Notes: generated from the letters alone by a model not told the origin. Shown: positions 34,108 to 42,889, counted from the first letter of the stretch. The stretch: 64,000 nucleotides of DNA from Dokdonella_A sp044227025 (GCF_044227025.1 NZ_JBGAFX010000006.1:62001-126000); one strand, 5' to 3'. Program-made: numbers and translations.

Positions 34108-34356
34108 TTACATCCTCATCGCGGCGCGACGCTGCTTGAATCGCTCGAGCGCGGCCTGCAGGTTCTCTGCGCGGTCGCGCACTTCCTGCAGCTTGGCGCG
34201 GGTACGGATGACGCGTTCGATCAGCTCGGCGCGTCCGCGCAGTTCCTCGTCGGTCATCGGCATCGCGGTCGGCTTGAGGTCGGCGCAGGCCTGCTGCGCG
34301 CCGCGCAACGAACCGATGGCGAGGACGGCGTTGCGCAGGTTGGTGTCGAATCCCAT
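34108..34356 (-). CDS. 82-residue coiled-coil protein, paralogue of the gene at 42505
   Basis: MGFDTNLRNAVLAIGSLRGA leads into ADLKPTAMPMTDEELRGRAE and LIERVIRTRAKLQEVRDRAE, then a basic helix to the end. The protein at 42505 is the same length and shares roughly half of its residues, including LKP-x-AMPM and RAELIE-x-VIRTR. Both are cytoplasmic and helical with a heptad-like C-terminal half. I recognise no family. Two copies 8 kb apart on opposite strands suggest a small lineage-specific family with real function. Start ATG at 34356 has no strong ribosome binding site. Confidence 0.7.
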   Translation of the reverse strand: MGFDTNLRNAVLAIGSLRGAQQACADLKPTAMPMTDEELRGRAELIERVIRTRAKLQEVRDRAENLQAALERFKQRRAAMRM

Positions 34357-34530
34357 GGCTTGGCTCCGTTGGTCCGCCACGCGGGGCGTGGCGGTGGGGC
34401 GCTGCGGAAGGATTCCCGCATGCGCTCTGGAGCAGGTTCGATGTTTGCCGCGGGCGATTACAGACGGCGGACGGCGGATCCGGCGCGAGGCGACCGGGCC
34501 GCCGGGGACTCGAGCCGATCTCGAGCTTCC

Positions 34531-34872
34531 GATCGCGCCGAGCGCAGCGCCGAAGGCGCGGAGTCGGAAGGGCGCAGTGCGACTCTGGTGTTTCGACTTC
34601 GCGGAACTGCGTTCCGCTGCGCTCAACACGAACGGTTCGACCACTCCGTTCGCTCTGAGCGCAGCGCAAGGCGCGGAGTCGAAGAGCCACGTGCGACTCT
34701 CCGGTGTTTCGACTTCGCGCAACCGCGTTCCGCTACGCTCAACATGCACGGATCAACCAGTCCGTTCGCGCCGAGCGCGGCGCCGAAGGCGGAGTCGAAG
34801 AGCCAAATGCGATTCTGGCGTTTCGACTCCGCGGAACTTCGTTCGTCTGCGCTCGATGCGAACGGTCCTGAT
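34531..34872. repeat. Three tandem copies of a 115 bp palindromic element
   Basis: Copies start near 34533, 34647 and 34763. Each has GAGCGCAGCG or a near variant, then GGAGTCGAAG, TGCGACTCTGG, TTTCGACTTCGCGGAAC, CGTTCCGCTGCGCTC and AACACGAACGG. GGAGTCGAAG and TTTCGACTCC within a unit are inverted, so each copy can fold into a long imperfect hairpin. Elements of this GAGCGCAGCG...AGTCGAAG type are dispersed in many proteobacterial genomes. The block fills most of the gap between two minus-strand genes; 34357-34530 before it has no visible feature. Confidence 0.8.
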
Positions 34873-34876
34873 GGGC

Positions 34877-36910
34877 TTATTCGAAACCGTCGCTGAAGAT
34901 CGTGTCCACGCAGCTGACCACGACATCGGATACGTCGCTCGCGCCGATCGTGCCGCTGCCGTTGGCCACGCTGCACGACTGCGTCGGATTGGTCGGCTGG
35001 GCGGCCACCGTGACGGTATAGCTGCTGCCGCTGTCCATGGCAGTGTCGAATGCGAACGCGCCGTCGGCGGAGACGACCTTGGTCTGCGCGCCACTGTTGA
35101 GCGACAGCGTGACGCTGCCGCCGACGAGGCCGTTGACGCTGCCGCCCACCGAATGCGTGTCGATGGCGAAACTGGCGATGACGCTGCAATCGGCGACGAT
35201 CGCGCCGGTGGTGTAGACGCTGCCCGCGAGCGTCCCGGCCGGGCAGGTGCCACCGAGCGGAAGCACGGCGTGGTGGTTGGCCGCGGGGGCGAGCGTGAAG
35301 TTGATCGTGGTGCCGTCGTTCACCGCCTGCGGCGTGTCCGGGGTGATCGTGCCATTGCCGCCGGCGACGCTCGGCGTGACGGTGTGCGTCGTCGTCGGCA
35401 TCGCAGCCTGTGCCGCAGCGAGCGCGTCGATGCGACCCCAGCCGACCTGGTAGTTCGGATGGTTGGCCATGGTCAGGCCGCCGCAGCCGGAGTTCCCCGG
35501 ATCGGTGACGCCGGCCGTGACCGCGGTGTTGCGCAGCAGGTCGCCGACCTGGTCGGGATGGCCCTTGAGCGCCGGGTTCACCGACATCAGCAGCGCCGCG
35601 GCGCCGGCGACGTGCGGCGTCGCCATGCTGGTGCCGCTCATCGTGCCGTAGCTGGTCGTGCTGGTCTTGACGGAGGAACGCGTGTTGACGCCCGGCGCGG
35701 ACGCGTCCGGACGGATGTGCGTGATGCCGCTGACCGGACCGCGGCTCGAGAACCCGGCCATCTGGTCGGCGCTGTTGGTCGCACCGACGACGAAGGCGGA
35801 ATCGTAGATCGCCGGCGGGTCGGTGATCGTGCCGCAACCCGGGCCGTCGTTCGCCGCCGCGGCAGCGAAGAAGATGCCGCCGGCGACGAGGTTGTCGACC
35901 GCGGTCTTGATCTCGTTGCCGGTGGTGCAGCCTTCGGACGGAATGCAGCCCCACGAGTTGCTGATCACGTCGGGGGCCTTGTCCGGATCCGGGTTCTGTC
36001 CGGCAAGGTCGGTCGGCGCGAGCATCCACTGCATGCATTCGATGTAGCGCGCGGGCGTGCCGTCGCCGGCATTCATGTTGCGGCAGCCGATCCACTTCGC
36101 GCCCGGCGCGACGCCGATCTGGTTGGTGCCGCCGTCGTCGCCGGCGAACGTGCCGGCGGTATGCGTGCCATGGCCATGGTCGTCGCACGGTGCCGGCGCG
36201 TCGTTGCCGCAGGTGTTGCCGCTCGAGTCGTGGATCGAGTCGTGCCAGTTGTAGTTGTGGTCGGCACTGGTGCCGTTCCAGCCGCGGTAGTGCGATTTCA
36301 GGGCGGCGTGATCCCAGCGGTAGCCGGTGTCCTCGCCGGCGATCACCACACCTTGTCCGGTGTAGCCGAGCGCCCAGACCGCCGGTGCATTGATCTTGTT
36401 GACGCCGTATTCGATCGCGTTGATCGCGGTCGGCTGCGTGACTGCGGCCTCGTCCTCCTCGGCAGGCAGCGCCTGTTGCAGGTGCGGATTCGCCTCGACC
36501 CGCGCGATGTCGCTGCGCGTCGCGAGTTCGGCGAGGTCCGCGCTCGACAGGCGTGCCCACACGAGGTTCGAGATCCAGTACGCGCGATGCTCGATGCCGC
36601 GCGCCTGCAACCACGCGAGCAGGTCCGCCTGCTGGCTCGCCGCGCGCGTGCGCAGGGCGTCGACCAGCGCGCGACGGCGCACGAGGTAGTCGGCATCGGT
36701 CGCGAGCGGCGCGAGCGCCGGCGTAGCCTGGTCCGGCAGCACGATCAGGGCTTCGACCCGCCCTGCCGAATCGGCCTGGAGGGTGAGCGATGGACTGATC
36801 TCGGCCGCTAGCGCGTGGCTGCAGGCGAGTGCGAGTGCGCTGAGCGCGAGACCTGCGAAACCGCGCACGCGCATGGACGCGGCGCTCGACGTGTTCTGGA
36901 ACCGGTTCAT
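34877..36910 (-). CDS. Secreted subtilisin-like serine protease (S8) with IFSDGFE tag
   Basis: 677 residues from the ATG at 36910, with GGGGAGTG upstream. After the signal peptide (to about LAA at 36) comes a propeptide-like region (40-150) and then the peptidase: D194 (AGEDTGYRWD), H247 (DDHGHGTHTAG), N354 (AAANDGPG) and S428 (MSGTSMATPHVAG), a complete catalytic set. After about 500 there are beta-domains (HTVTPSVAGGNGTITP, SVNGLVGGSVTLSL) of the bacterial Ig or repeat type. The protein ends exactly at VSCVDTIFSDGFE, so the motif is the extreme C-terminus. In many secreted subtilases C-terminal regions are cut off during export, so the tag may be removed. Confidence 0.92.
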   Translation of the reverse strand: MNRFQNTSSAASMRVRGFAGLALSALALACSHALAAEISPSLTLQADSAGRVEALIVLPDQATPALAPLATDADYLVRRRALVDALRTRAASQQADLLAWLQARGIEHRAYWISNLVWARLSSADLAELATRSDIARVEANPHLQQALPAEEDEAAVTQPTAINAIEYGVNKINAPAVWALGYTGQGVVIAGEDTGYRWDHAALKSHYRGWNGTSADHNYNWHDSIHDSSGNTCGNDAPAPCDDHGHGTHTAGTFAGDDGGTNQIGVAPGAKWIGCRNMNAGDGTPARYIECMQWMLAPTDLAGQNPDPDKAPDVISNSWGCIPSEGCTTGNEIKTAVDNLVAGGIFFAAAAANDGPGCGTITDPPAIYDSAFVVGATNSADQMAGFSSRGPVSGITHIRPDASAPGVNTRSSVKTSTTSYGTMSGTSMATPHVAGAAALLMSVNPALKGHPDQVGDLLRNTAVTAGVTDPGNSGCGGLTMANHPNYQVGWGRIDALAAAQAAMPTTTHTVTPSVAGGNGTITPDTPQAVNDGTTINFTLAPAANHHAVLPLGGTCPAGTLAGSVYTTGAIVADCSVIASFAIDTHSVGGSVNGLVGGSVTLSLNSGAQTKVVSADGAFAFDTAMDSGSSYTVTVAAQPTNPTQSCSVANGSGTIGASDVSDVVVSCVDTIFSDGFE

Positions 36911-37219
36911 TGACACTCCCCAACGGCAATGATGGATGGCACCCGCCGGTAGCGCGCAGTGCGCGGACCGGCCAGAGGACCGGCGGCAACGCCGCTCGCG
37001 GGGGCGACGCAGTCTATCCGCATGCGCGGCGCGCTGCAGCGCTGAAACGCACGCCGGTTGCCGTGATGCCGCGGCCGCGTGCGTACGCCGGCGCATGGGC
37101 GCATCCGGCGATCTTGCCGGCTGCGGTGCCCGCCCGGACGCAAGACTTCCGGCACATCGCCTTGCGAGTCGCCCTGACTAAGCTCGGAAGATCCCCTTCC
37201 TCCCACGCGGAATTCCGAT
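36911..37219. other. Divergent promoter region of two secreted peptidase genes
   Basis: 309 bp separate the subtilisin gene (minus) from the S10 peptidase gene (plus). No gene is visible. Promoters for both are expected here; TTGCGAGTC at about 37162 followed by GACTAAGCT at about 37175 is a weak candidate for the plus strand. Confidence 0.4.
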
Positions 37220-38728
37220 ATGAAACGGCCGATGACCGCGGCGCTCGCCGCGCTGATGCTGCTCGCCGCGGCGGTCGTGACGCCGGCGTTCAGCGCCGAT
37301 GACGGAGGCGCGAAGGAGGCAGGCAAGGAAGGCGGCCGGGACGACTTCTCCAGGCTGCAGCCGTTCCCGGCCGACAAGACCGTACGCCAGAGCACCACTG
37401 TCGATGGCCGTTCGCTGTCGTACGACGCCACGGTAGGATCGCTGCCGGTCGTCGACGACAAGGGCAAGACGATCGCCGACGTGATGTTCGTTGCCTACAC
37501 GATGCCCGCGAAGGACAGGCCGATCACGTTCGCGCTCAACGGCGGCCCCGGTGCCTCGTCGGTGTATCTCAATCTCGGCGCGCTCGGTCCCAAGCGCGTG
37601 CAGTTCGGCGCGGAAGGCAACAGCCCGTCCGATCCGGCGGTCGCGCGCGACAACCCGGGCACCTGGCTCGACTTCACCGACATGGTGTTCATCGATCCGG
37701 TCGGCACCGGTTTCAGCCGGGCGCGCATTCCGGAAGACGAAGCGAAGAAGAAGTTCTATTCGACCGATGCCGACATCGAGTACCTCTCGCGCATCATCTA
37801 TGACTGGCTGGTCAAGAACGACCGCCTGATGTCGCGCAAGTATCTCGTCGGCGAAAGCTACGGCGGTTTCCGCGGACCACGCATCACTCATTTCCTGCAG
37901 ACGCGCCTCGGCGTCGCGATGAACGGCGTGGTGCTGGTGTCGCCGTACCTCGATCCTTCCGCGAACGACAACGGCGACCTCTCGCCGTTGCCGTGGATGC
38001 TGACCCTTCCGAGCATTTCGGCGGCGAACCTCGAGCGCCACGGCAAGCTCAGCGACGCGGCGATGAAGGACATCGTCGACTACACGCGCGGCGACTACGT
38101 GACCGACCTGCTCAAGGGCCGCAGCGATCCATTGGCGGTCGAGCGCATCGTCAAGCGCGTTACCGAACTGTCCGGCCTGGAACCCGAGTTCGTGCGCCGC
38201 GCCGGCGGCCGCCTCGAGACCCAGGCCTACCTGCGCGAGGTGTTCCGCGGCGAAGGCAAGCTCGGCAGCCGCTACGATTCCAACGTGACCTCGTGGGATC
38301 CGTTCCCGTTCGCGCCGCAGCAGCGCACCAACGATCCGATCCTCGACGGCATCATCGCGCCGACCACGACCGCGATGGTCGACTTCATCACCCGCACGGT
38401 CGGCTGGAAGTACAGCGGACGCTACAACGCGCTGAGCTACGAAGTGAACCGCCTGTGGGAGCGCGACGCGGACAACAAGGGCTCGGTCGAGCAGTTGCGC
38501 CAGTCGGTCGCGATCGATTCGAAGCTGCAAGTGCTGATCGCGCACGGCTGGGGCGACCTGTCGTGCCCGTTCATGGCCTCGTTGCTGATCGTCGACCAGA
38601 TGCCTGTGATGGGCGACCCGCAGCGCGTGCAGGTCAAGGAGTATCCGGGGGGGCACATGTTCTACAGCCGCGGCGACAGCCAGGCGATGTTGCGTCGCGA
38701 CGTGATGCGGGTGTACGCGGCGCATTGA
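37220..38728 (+). CDS. Secreted serine carboxypeptidase (S10 family)
   Basis: 502 residues. Signal peptide ends PAFSA. S10 landmarks are present: ALNGGPGASSVYLNLG (106-120, the GGPG oxyanion loop), IDPVGTGFS (158-166), the nucleophile S213 in LVGESYGGFRG, an aspartate in AHGWGDLSCPF and the histidine in YPGGHMFYSR near the end. It would remove C-terminal residues from peptides in the periplasm or outside. Bacterial S10 enzymes of this length are common in Xanthomonadales. No IFxxGF tag is present, which makes it a useful contrast to its neighbour. Confidence 0.92.
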   Translation: MKRPMTAALAALMLLAAAVVTPAFSADDGGAKEAGKEGGRDDFSRLQPFPADKTVRQSTTVDGRSLSYDATVGSLPVVDDKGKTIADVMFVAYTMPAKDRPITFALNGGPGASSVYLNLGALGPKRVQFGAEGNSPSDPAVARDNPGTWLDFTDMVFIDPVGTGFSRARIPEDEAKKKFYSTDADIEYLSRIIYDWLVKNDRLMSRKYLVGESYGGFRGPRITHFLQTRLGVAMNGVVLVSPYLDPSANDNGDLSPLPWMLTLPSISAANLERHGKLSDAAMKDIVDYTRGDYVTDLLKGRSDPLAVERIVKRVTELSGLEPEFVRRAGGRLETQAYLREVFRGEGKLGSRYDSNVTSWDPFPFAPQQRTNDPILDGIIAPTTTAMVDFITRTVGWKYSGRYNALSYEVNRLWERDADNKGSVEQLRQSVAIDSKLQVLIAHGWGDLSCPFMASLLIVDQMPVMGDPQRVQVKEYPGGHMFYSRGDSQAMLRRDVMRVYAAH

Positions 38729-38838
38729 CGCGCGTCGGCATTCTCGCAGCGAGGACGCGCGCGTAGATGTCTTCGCCCTCCGCAGCGTGCGATGATTCGG
38801 TCGCGAAGTCCCGCCGGGGAGACGTGCCGGAGCCTGCC

Positions 38839-39681
38839 ATGCCTGTCTGCCGCAGTCGTGCGTTTCGTGTTGCCGCATGGATCGTTGCCAGCCTGTCCGG
38901 CACCGGAGTGCACGCGGCGGCGCTGGTTCGCCAAGGTTCGGGGGCGACCCCGGCTGCGTTGCAGGCGATCGTCGACACCTTCCGCGCCGACCTCGGCGGC
39001 GCCAACAACGGCGTCGGGGGTACATTCCCGGGCGGTCGGCGCGAGGTGAACTGGGATGGCGTGCCCGATGCGTCGGCTGCACCGAGCTTCCTCGCGCCGG
39101 ACTTCTTCAACACCACGTCACCGCGAGGGATCGTGTTCCATACCCTGCTCGAGGACACCGGCAGCGCATTCAACGATTTCATGGTCAGCGCGAGCGCAGC
39201 GTCCGGTACGCCGGTGCGCTTCGGCGACATCAACCCGGGCTACACCTCGACCTTCATCACGTTTTCGGCGCAACGCCTGTTCATGCCGCGCGGCGCGCAT
39301 GCGCTGCAGGTGCAGTTCTACCAGCCGGGCACGACCAACCGGGCGGTAGTCAGCGGATTCGGCGTCGTGTTCAGCGACGTTGACGGCAGCAGCGGCGGAA
39401 GCCGAACGGAGGTCTCGGCATTCGCGCCTGACGGTAGCCAGCTGGTCGCGGCGAGCGCTCCGGCGCTGAGCGGCGGCCTGTCGTTCGTCGGCATCTCGTT
39501 CAATGCTGGCGAGAAGATCGATCACGTAGTCATCCGAGCGGGCACGCACGCACTGTCCGCCTCCAACGACGACGGCGTCGGTGGTGTCGATGTGGTGGCG
39601 ATGGACGACATGATCTACGGCGAGCCGCATCCCGCGAGCGGTTGCATATTCCAGGACGGGTTCGACTGCCAGATGCCCTGA
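38839..39681 (+). CDS. Secreted protein with IFQDGFD tag
   Basis: 280 residues from the ATG at 38839 (GGAG upstream). Signal peptide to about GVHA. The mature part resembles the domain found in many PEP-CTERM-type proteins: TRGIVFHT-like core 'NTTSPRGIVFHTLLEDTGSA', then RLFMPRGAHALQVQFYQPGT, GFGVVFSDVDG and FVGISFNAGEKIDHVVIRAG, with VDVVAMDDMIYGE before the end, a beta-sandwich. Where a PEP-CTERM protein would have its PEP motif and transmembrane tail, this one has SGCIFQDGFDCQMP. The two cysteines around the motif may pair. Function unknown. Confidence 0.82.
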   Translation: MPVCRSRAFRVAAWIVASLSGTGVHAAALVRQGSGATPAALQAIVDTFRADLGGANNGVGGTFPGGRREVNWDGVPDASAAPSFLAPDFFNTTSPRGIVFHTLLEDTGSAFNDFMVSASAASGTPVRFGDINPGYTSTFITFSAQRLFMPRGAHALQVQFYQPGTTNRAVVSGFGVVFSDVDGSSGGSRTEVSAFAPDGSQLVAASAPALSGGLSFVGISFNAGEKIDHVVIRAGTHALSASNDDGVGGVDVVAMDDMIYGEPHPASGCIFQDGFDCQMP

Positions 39682-39779
39682 ACGGAGGGAAATTCGCCCC
39701 GTGCCGGGCGCCGCTGGACGCCACTTGGCTCCGAGGTCTGCCACACTACGGGCTGGATTTCCCCACTCGAAGACCGTCA

Positions 39780-40259
39780 ATGGCCAATATTGCCTCGCTT
39801 CTGAAGACCGAGATCGTCCGCCTCGCCCGCAAGGAAGTGCGCAAGGAAGTACAGGCCTTGCGCAAGGCAAGCAGCACCCACCGGCGTGAAATCGCCGCGC
39901 TCAAGCGCGCAAACGCCGCACTCGAGCGGCGCGCAAGGCAGCTCGCCGGGCGCGCGCCGGCCGCCGGCAAGGCGGAACAGGAAGAACCTCAGTCGAAGAA
40001 CCGGTTCTCGCCGAAGGGCCTGCGTTCGATGCGTTCTCGCCTCGGCCTGTCGGCCGACCAACTGGCCAAGCTGCTCGGGGTCAGCATGCAATCGGTCTAC
40101 AACTGGGAACGCAAGGTCGCCGTGCCGCGCGCAAGCCAGGTCGCGGCGATCGCGGGCCTGCGCTCGCTCGGCAAGAAGGAAGCGCAGCAGCGACTCGAAG
40201 CGCTGTCGACGCCGAAGGTGCGCAAGCCGCGCACGCCGCGCACGCGCAAGGCAAAGTAG
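39780..40259 (+). CDS. XRE-family DNA-binding protein with N-terminal coiled coil
   Basis: 159 residues. Residues 1-55 are a basic coiled coil (EIVRLARKEVRKEVQALRKA), then a flexible Ala/Lys/Glu segment, and an XRE helix-turn-helix at about 78-130: LRSMRSRLGLSADQLAKLLG then VSMQSVYNWERKVAVPRASQ. The end is Lys/Arg/Pro rich (VRKPRTPRTRKAK), suited to nonspecific DNA contacts. A cytoplasmic transcription regulator is likely, perhaps oligomeric through the coiled coil. Its targets cannot be read from context; it lies just before a membrane protein gene. Confidence 0.83.
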   Translation: MANIASLLKTEIVRLARKEVRKEVQALRKASSTHRREIAALKRANAALERRARQLAGRAPAAGKAEQEEPQSKNRFSPKGLRSMRSRLGLSADQLAKLLGVSMQSVYNWERKVAVPRASQVAAIAGLRSLGKKEAQQRLEALSTPKVRKPRTPRTRKAK

Positions 40260-40277
40260 GCTGCGCGCTCCCCGACG

Positions 40278-40922
40278 ATGAGCGAGGTACTGCTCGCGCA
40301 CCCACGTTGCCGCGCGCAGCTTCTCGACCAGGTGGTTGCGGCAACTGCGATGCCGCTTGAAACGGTGCGCTGGATCGCCGATGCGATCCGCTTCACGGGC
40401 GCTTATCGCCGCCTCGGGTCCGATACGGGCCACGTCGACGCAGACGAACTGTGTCGCATGCTCGTCGCCGACATCGATGCGCGCAGTGCACAGGACATCC
40501 GCATCACTCTGGAACGGCTAGGCATCGCCTCGAGCCGTGACATCGGGAGCGTCGTCTATGCCTTGATCGATGTCGATCTGTGCCGCCAGTCCGATGCCGA
40601 CACACGCGAAGATTTCGACGGCGTCTTCGAAACCGCGGGCATCGAAAGCTATCTGCGACGAAGCGGAATAGACCGCTTGCGTGACATGCCGATGCGGCTC
40701 AAGTCCGCGTTCGTCGGGATGTGCTACCTCGCCGGTGTCGGTGTGTGGGTCGGGTGCATCCTGGTGCGTGGCGGTTCCGCGCCGGCCGGGCTTGGCGGCG
40801 CCCTCGTCGGCGTCGGCTGGGTCGTTTCCCGGCTGCCGTATCCCAAGCCCATGCGGTTCGGTTGGCCCTGGTCGACACGGGTGCGGCGCGAGCACCGCGG
40901 AAACGATCCCGATACCGGTTGA
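40278..40922 (+). CDS. Minf_1886-like domain protein with C-terminal membrane segment
   Basis: 214 residues. The segment HVDADELCRMLVADIDARSA, then ITLERLGIASSRDIGSVVYA and LCRQSDADTREDFDGVFE, follows the layout I know from the Minf_1886 family (helical domain with 'H-x-ELC', 'RDfGeIVfaLv' and 'eDF..v'), found mainly in Planctomycetes and Verrucomicrobia. Here it is followed by two hydrophobic stretches (VGMCYLAGVGVWVGCILV and GLGGALVGVGWVVSRL), so it is tethered to the membrane. Function of the family is unknown. The match is by remembered pattern and needs a profile search. Confidence 0.6.
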   Translation: MSEVLLAHPRCRAQLLDQVVAATAMPLETVRWIADAIRFTGAYRRLGSDTGHVDADELCRMLVADIDARSAQDIRITLERLGIASSRDIGSVVYALIDVDLCRQSDADTREDFDGVFETAGIESYLRRSGIDRLRDMPMRLKSAFVGMCYLAGVGVWVGCILVRGGSAPAGLGGALVGVGWVVSRLPYPKPMRFGWPWSTRVRREHRGNDPDTG

Positions 40923-41058
40923 CGGGTCGCGCTGGCCGTGTGTTCGCGGCCGCGGCCCGTGGATGCGCTGCGCACGCGTGACTGCGAATGGGCGGGCGTC
41001 AGGCAGCGAGCGCGCGCACGCCCGGGACGCTGGCGTATTGGTGCTGCGCCTGGTGGCG

Positions 41059-41628
41059 TCATTCGAGGCGCGTGAATTCCATGGTCCAGTTGGTCTGCCA
41101 GGTCGCGCCTCCGTCGCTCGACGTGGCCTGCTCCCAGTGCGCGCTCGACGGCGTCGCGTGTGTCCAGGTGTAGCGCACGCGCATCGCCTTTCCGCCCTGT
41201 TCGTAGTCGGAATAGAAACGGCCGACGCCGTTCTCGAAACGTCCTTTCACCGGCGGATCGAGGACGCCGTGCGGATTGCGCCCATCGATCCACCAGATCG
41301 CCCATTGTGCGGTCTTGGCGTCGTAGGCTCGCACGGCCGAGGCGCGATAGCTGCCGCTGGCGGGATTGAGCACGTTGTCTTCGAGGTTTCCGGCGCCACC
41401 CATGATCGGGCGGGTCGTGCTCGTCCCGTCGAACTCGACCCACGCGTGCGCGCCTGGCTTGAGTGTGCGATGGCGTACGCGCCAGTCGCCGAACATGAAA
41501 TCGAAATCGTGGACACCCGTCGCTTCGGCGTCGCCCCGCGCGGACGCGACCGGCGTCGAGGCATCGACGGGCAGCGCGATCGGAACAGTTACGAGCAGCG
41601 CGGCGAGCGCGCCATGCAAGCGGTTCAT
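41059..41628 (-). CDS. Secreted DUF1579-like (lipocalin-type) protein
   Basis: 189 residues from the ATG at 41628. Signal peptide MNRLHGALAALLVTVPIALP. HDFDFMFGDWRVRHRTLKPG is the 'fDf-x-G-x-W-x-V' opening of DUF1579-like proteins, followed by antiparallel strands (AYDAKTAQWAIWWIDGRNPH, GKAMRVRYTWTHATPSSAHW, EQATSSDGGATWQTNWTMEF) ending in a strand FTRLE. This is a lipocalin-like barrel that may bind a small ligand in the periplasm. A paralogue is encoded at 45845. No enzymatic residues are apparent. Confidence 0.78.
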   Translation of the reverse strand: MNRLHGALAALLVTVPIALPVDASTPVASARGDAEATGVHDFDFMFGDWRVRHRTLKPGAHAWVEFDGTSTTRPIMGGAGNLEDNVLNPASGSYRASAVRAYDAKTAQWAIWWIDGRNPHGVLDPPVKGRFENGVGRFYSDYEQGGKAMRVRYTWTHATPSSAHWEQATSSDGGATWQTNWTMEFTRLE

Positions 41629-41725
41629 GCAGGACTCCGGGCGATTCGACCGACGTGAGCCTGCGACGCTTCGCCGGTTCGAAGAAGAGCCACTTGTGAT
41701 CGTGGCGCGCGTGCCATCCCGCCCG

Positions 41726-42334
41726 CTACGCACCCGTCGCCGTCGCGCTTTCGCGCAGCAGGCGCTCGATCGCGAACACGTGCGGATCATCCGCATCGAG
41801 CGCACGCAATGCCTCGGCGAGATGCAGCACGTAGTCGCGGTTCGCGCCGCTGGGCCCCTGTGCGTGCGCGACCTGGCGCGCGACGGCCGCGTCCGAAGCA
41901 GGCCCGAGCCACGCCGCATTGTGCTCGTCGGCGAGGTAGAGAAGTCCTTCGACTTCGGTGCCGTCGCCGAACGCGAGTGGCACGACGTGGCGCAGGTAGC
42001 CGTTCTTCTCGCGCTGGTCGAGCGCGTCGAACACCGCCGGCGTGATGAGGTACGCGACACCGATGCAGGTCGCGTCCGGATCGGGCACGAGCGTCAGCAC
42101 GCGTCCCGGTGATTCGCGTGTGCCGCGATGGTCGTGCGAACCCTGCCAGAACCGCCGCGACCAGCCGTGCAGGCGCGCGATGCGGCGCTCAATGAACTCG
42201 AAGTCGGCTTTCCATATCAGCGATCCGTAGCCGAACAGCCAGACCTGCGAGCGGCCTTCGAAGCGATGGCGCCGGCGATTGAGGGCAGTGGTATCGAAGG
42301 ACATGCGCGAGGTCGGACGGCGTACAGCCTTCAT
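41726..42334 (-). CDS. ChaC-like gamma-glutamylcyclotransferase
   Basis: 202 residues from the ATG at 42334; an ATG at 42304 (MSFDTTALN) is an equally possible start since neither has a clear ribosome binding site. VWLFGYGSLIWKADFEF is the ChaC signature (YGSL binds the gamma-glutamyl group), followed by RRFWQGSHDHRGTRESPGRV, typical of ChaC. The catalytic glutamate is in YLITPAVFDALDQREKNGYL. ChaC enzymes split glutathione into 5-oxoproline and Cys-Gly in the cytoplasm. Length and order agree with the bacterial family. Confidence 0.9.
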   Translation of the reverse strand: MKAVRRPTSRMSFDTTALNRRRHRFEGRSQVWLFGYGSLIWKADFEFIERRIARLHGWSRRFWQGSHDHRGTRESPGRVLTLVPDPDATCIGVAYLITPAVFDALDQREKNGYLRHVVPLAFGDGTEVEGLLYLADEHNAAWLGPASDAAVARQVAHAQGPSGANRDYVLHLAEALRALDADDPHVFAIERLLRESATATGA

Positions 42335-42504
42335 GATACGACGGCGCCAATTGTCGGCTGCGTCACATGAACCGGCCAACGCGCAGCGGGAGTGTGACCC
42401 GCTTCGCGTTCCACATATGCGCGGCGTTCAGCGCGTCGCCGTCAGTCTGTCCGCGACTCGCCGATGAAGCGACGAGTCGATTTCCCTTTTATGGAGCAGC
42501 GCCC

Positions 42505-42753
42505 ATGAGCGTGAACACGAACTTGCGCAAGGCCGCCCTCGCGATCGATGCGCTGCGGCGCTCGCAGGATGCGTCGGCGAACCTCAAGCCGCTGGCGATG
42601 CCGATGAGCGATGACGAACTGCGCCAGCGCGCAGAGCTCATCGAGAAAGTGATTCGCACGCGCGACAAGCTCAAGTTGCTGCGCGACCGCTCGGAGGACC
42701 TGCGCGCGGCGCTCAACCGCTTCAAGGTCCGGCGCGACAGGCAGCGCGCCTAG
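42505..42753 (+). CDS. 82-residue coiled-coil protein, paralogue of the gene at 34108
   Basis: MSVNTNLRKAALAIDALRRS, then ASANLKPLAMPMSDDELRQR and AELIEKVIRTRDKLKLLRDR. Same length and order as the protein at 34108, with a conserved NTNLR/DTNLR start, LKPxAMPM centre and RAELIExVIRTR helix. Predicted cytoplasmic, helical, dimerising. The upstream TTTTATGGAGCAGCGCCC contains GGAG as ribosome binding site. It is followed by a hairpin terminator at 42765. No known family comes to mind. Confidence 0.75.
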   Translation: MSVNTNLRKAALAIDALRRSQDASANLKPLAMPMSDDELRQRAELIEKVIRTRDKLKLLRDRSEDLRAALNRFKVRRDRQRA

Positions 42754-42757
42754 AGCG

Positions 42758-42889
42758 TCAGTCTGCCGGAGCGGAGACTGTTCCGCTCCGGCGTTCCGAC
42801 GAGCCGTCGGTGGCGTGTGCGGGAGCGAGCGCGAACAGCGTGAATGCAATCGCGGCGAACAGGCAATAGAGCATTGCGAAGCGGCGCAT
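42758..42889 (-). CDS. Possible 43-residue secreted peptide
   Basis: ATG at 42889 with GAGGATG upstream opens MRRFAMLYCLFAAIAFTLFA, LAPAHATDG and a short hydrophilic end, TGA at 42758. The first 26 residues look like a signal peptide with AHA cleavage; only about 17 residues would remain. Its last codons overlap the hairpin at 42765-42792. It may be a real small exported peptide or a leftover of a truncated gene. Confidence 0.4.
   Translation of the reverse strand: MRRFAMLYCLFAAIAFTLFALAPAHATDGSSERRSGTVSAPAD
42765..42792 (+). terminator. Hairpin after the 82-residue protein gene
   Basis: GCCGGAGCGGA and TCCGCTCCGGC form a perfect 11 bp stem with loop GACTGT, starting 12 bp after the stop at 42753. 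No T-run follows, as for the other hairpins in this GC-rich genome. Confidence 0.6.

Noticed and set aside
37178..39082. Minus-strand frame of 634 codons
   Set aside because: It covers the S10 carboxypeptidase gene, whose catalytic motifs are clear on the plus strand; the minus text shows no motif.
38839..39681. PEP-CTERM protein
   Set aside because: The domain resembles those in PEP-CTERM proteins, but there is no PEP motif, transmembrane helix or basic tail at the C-terminus.
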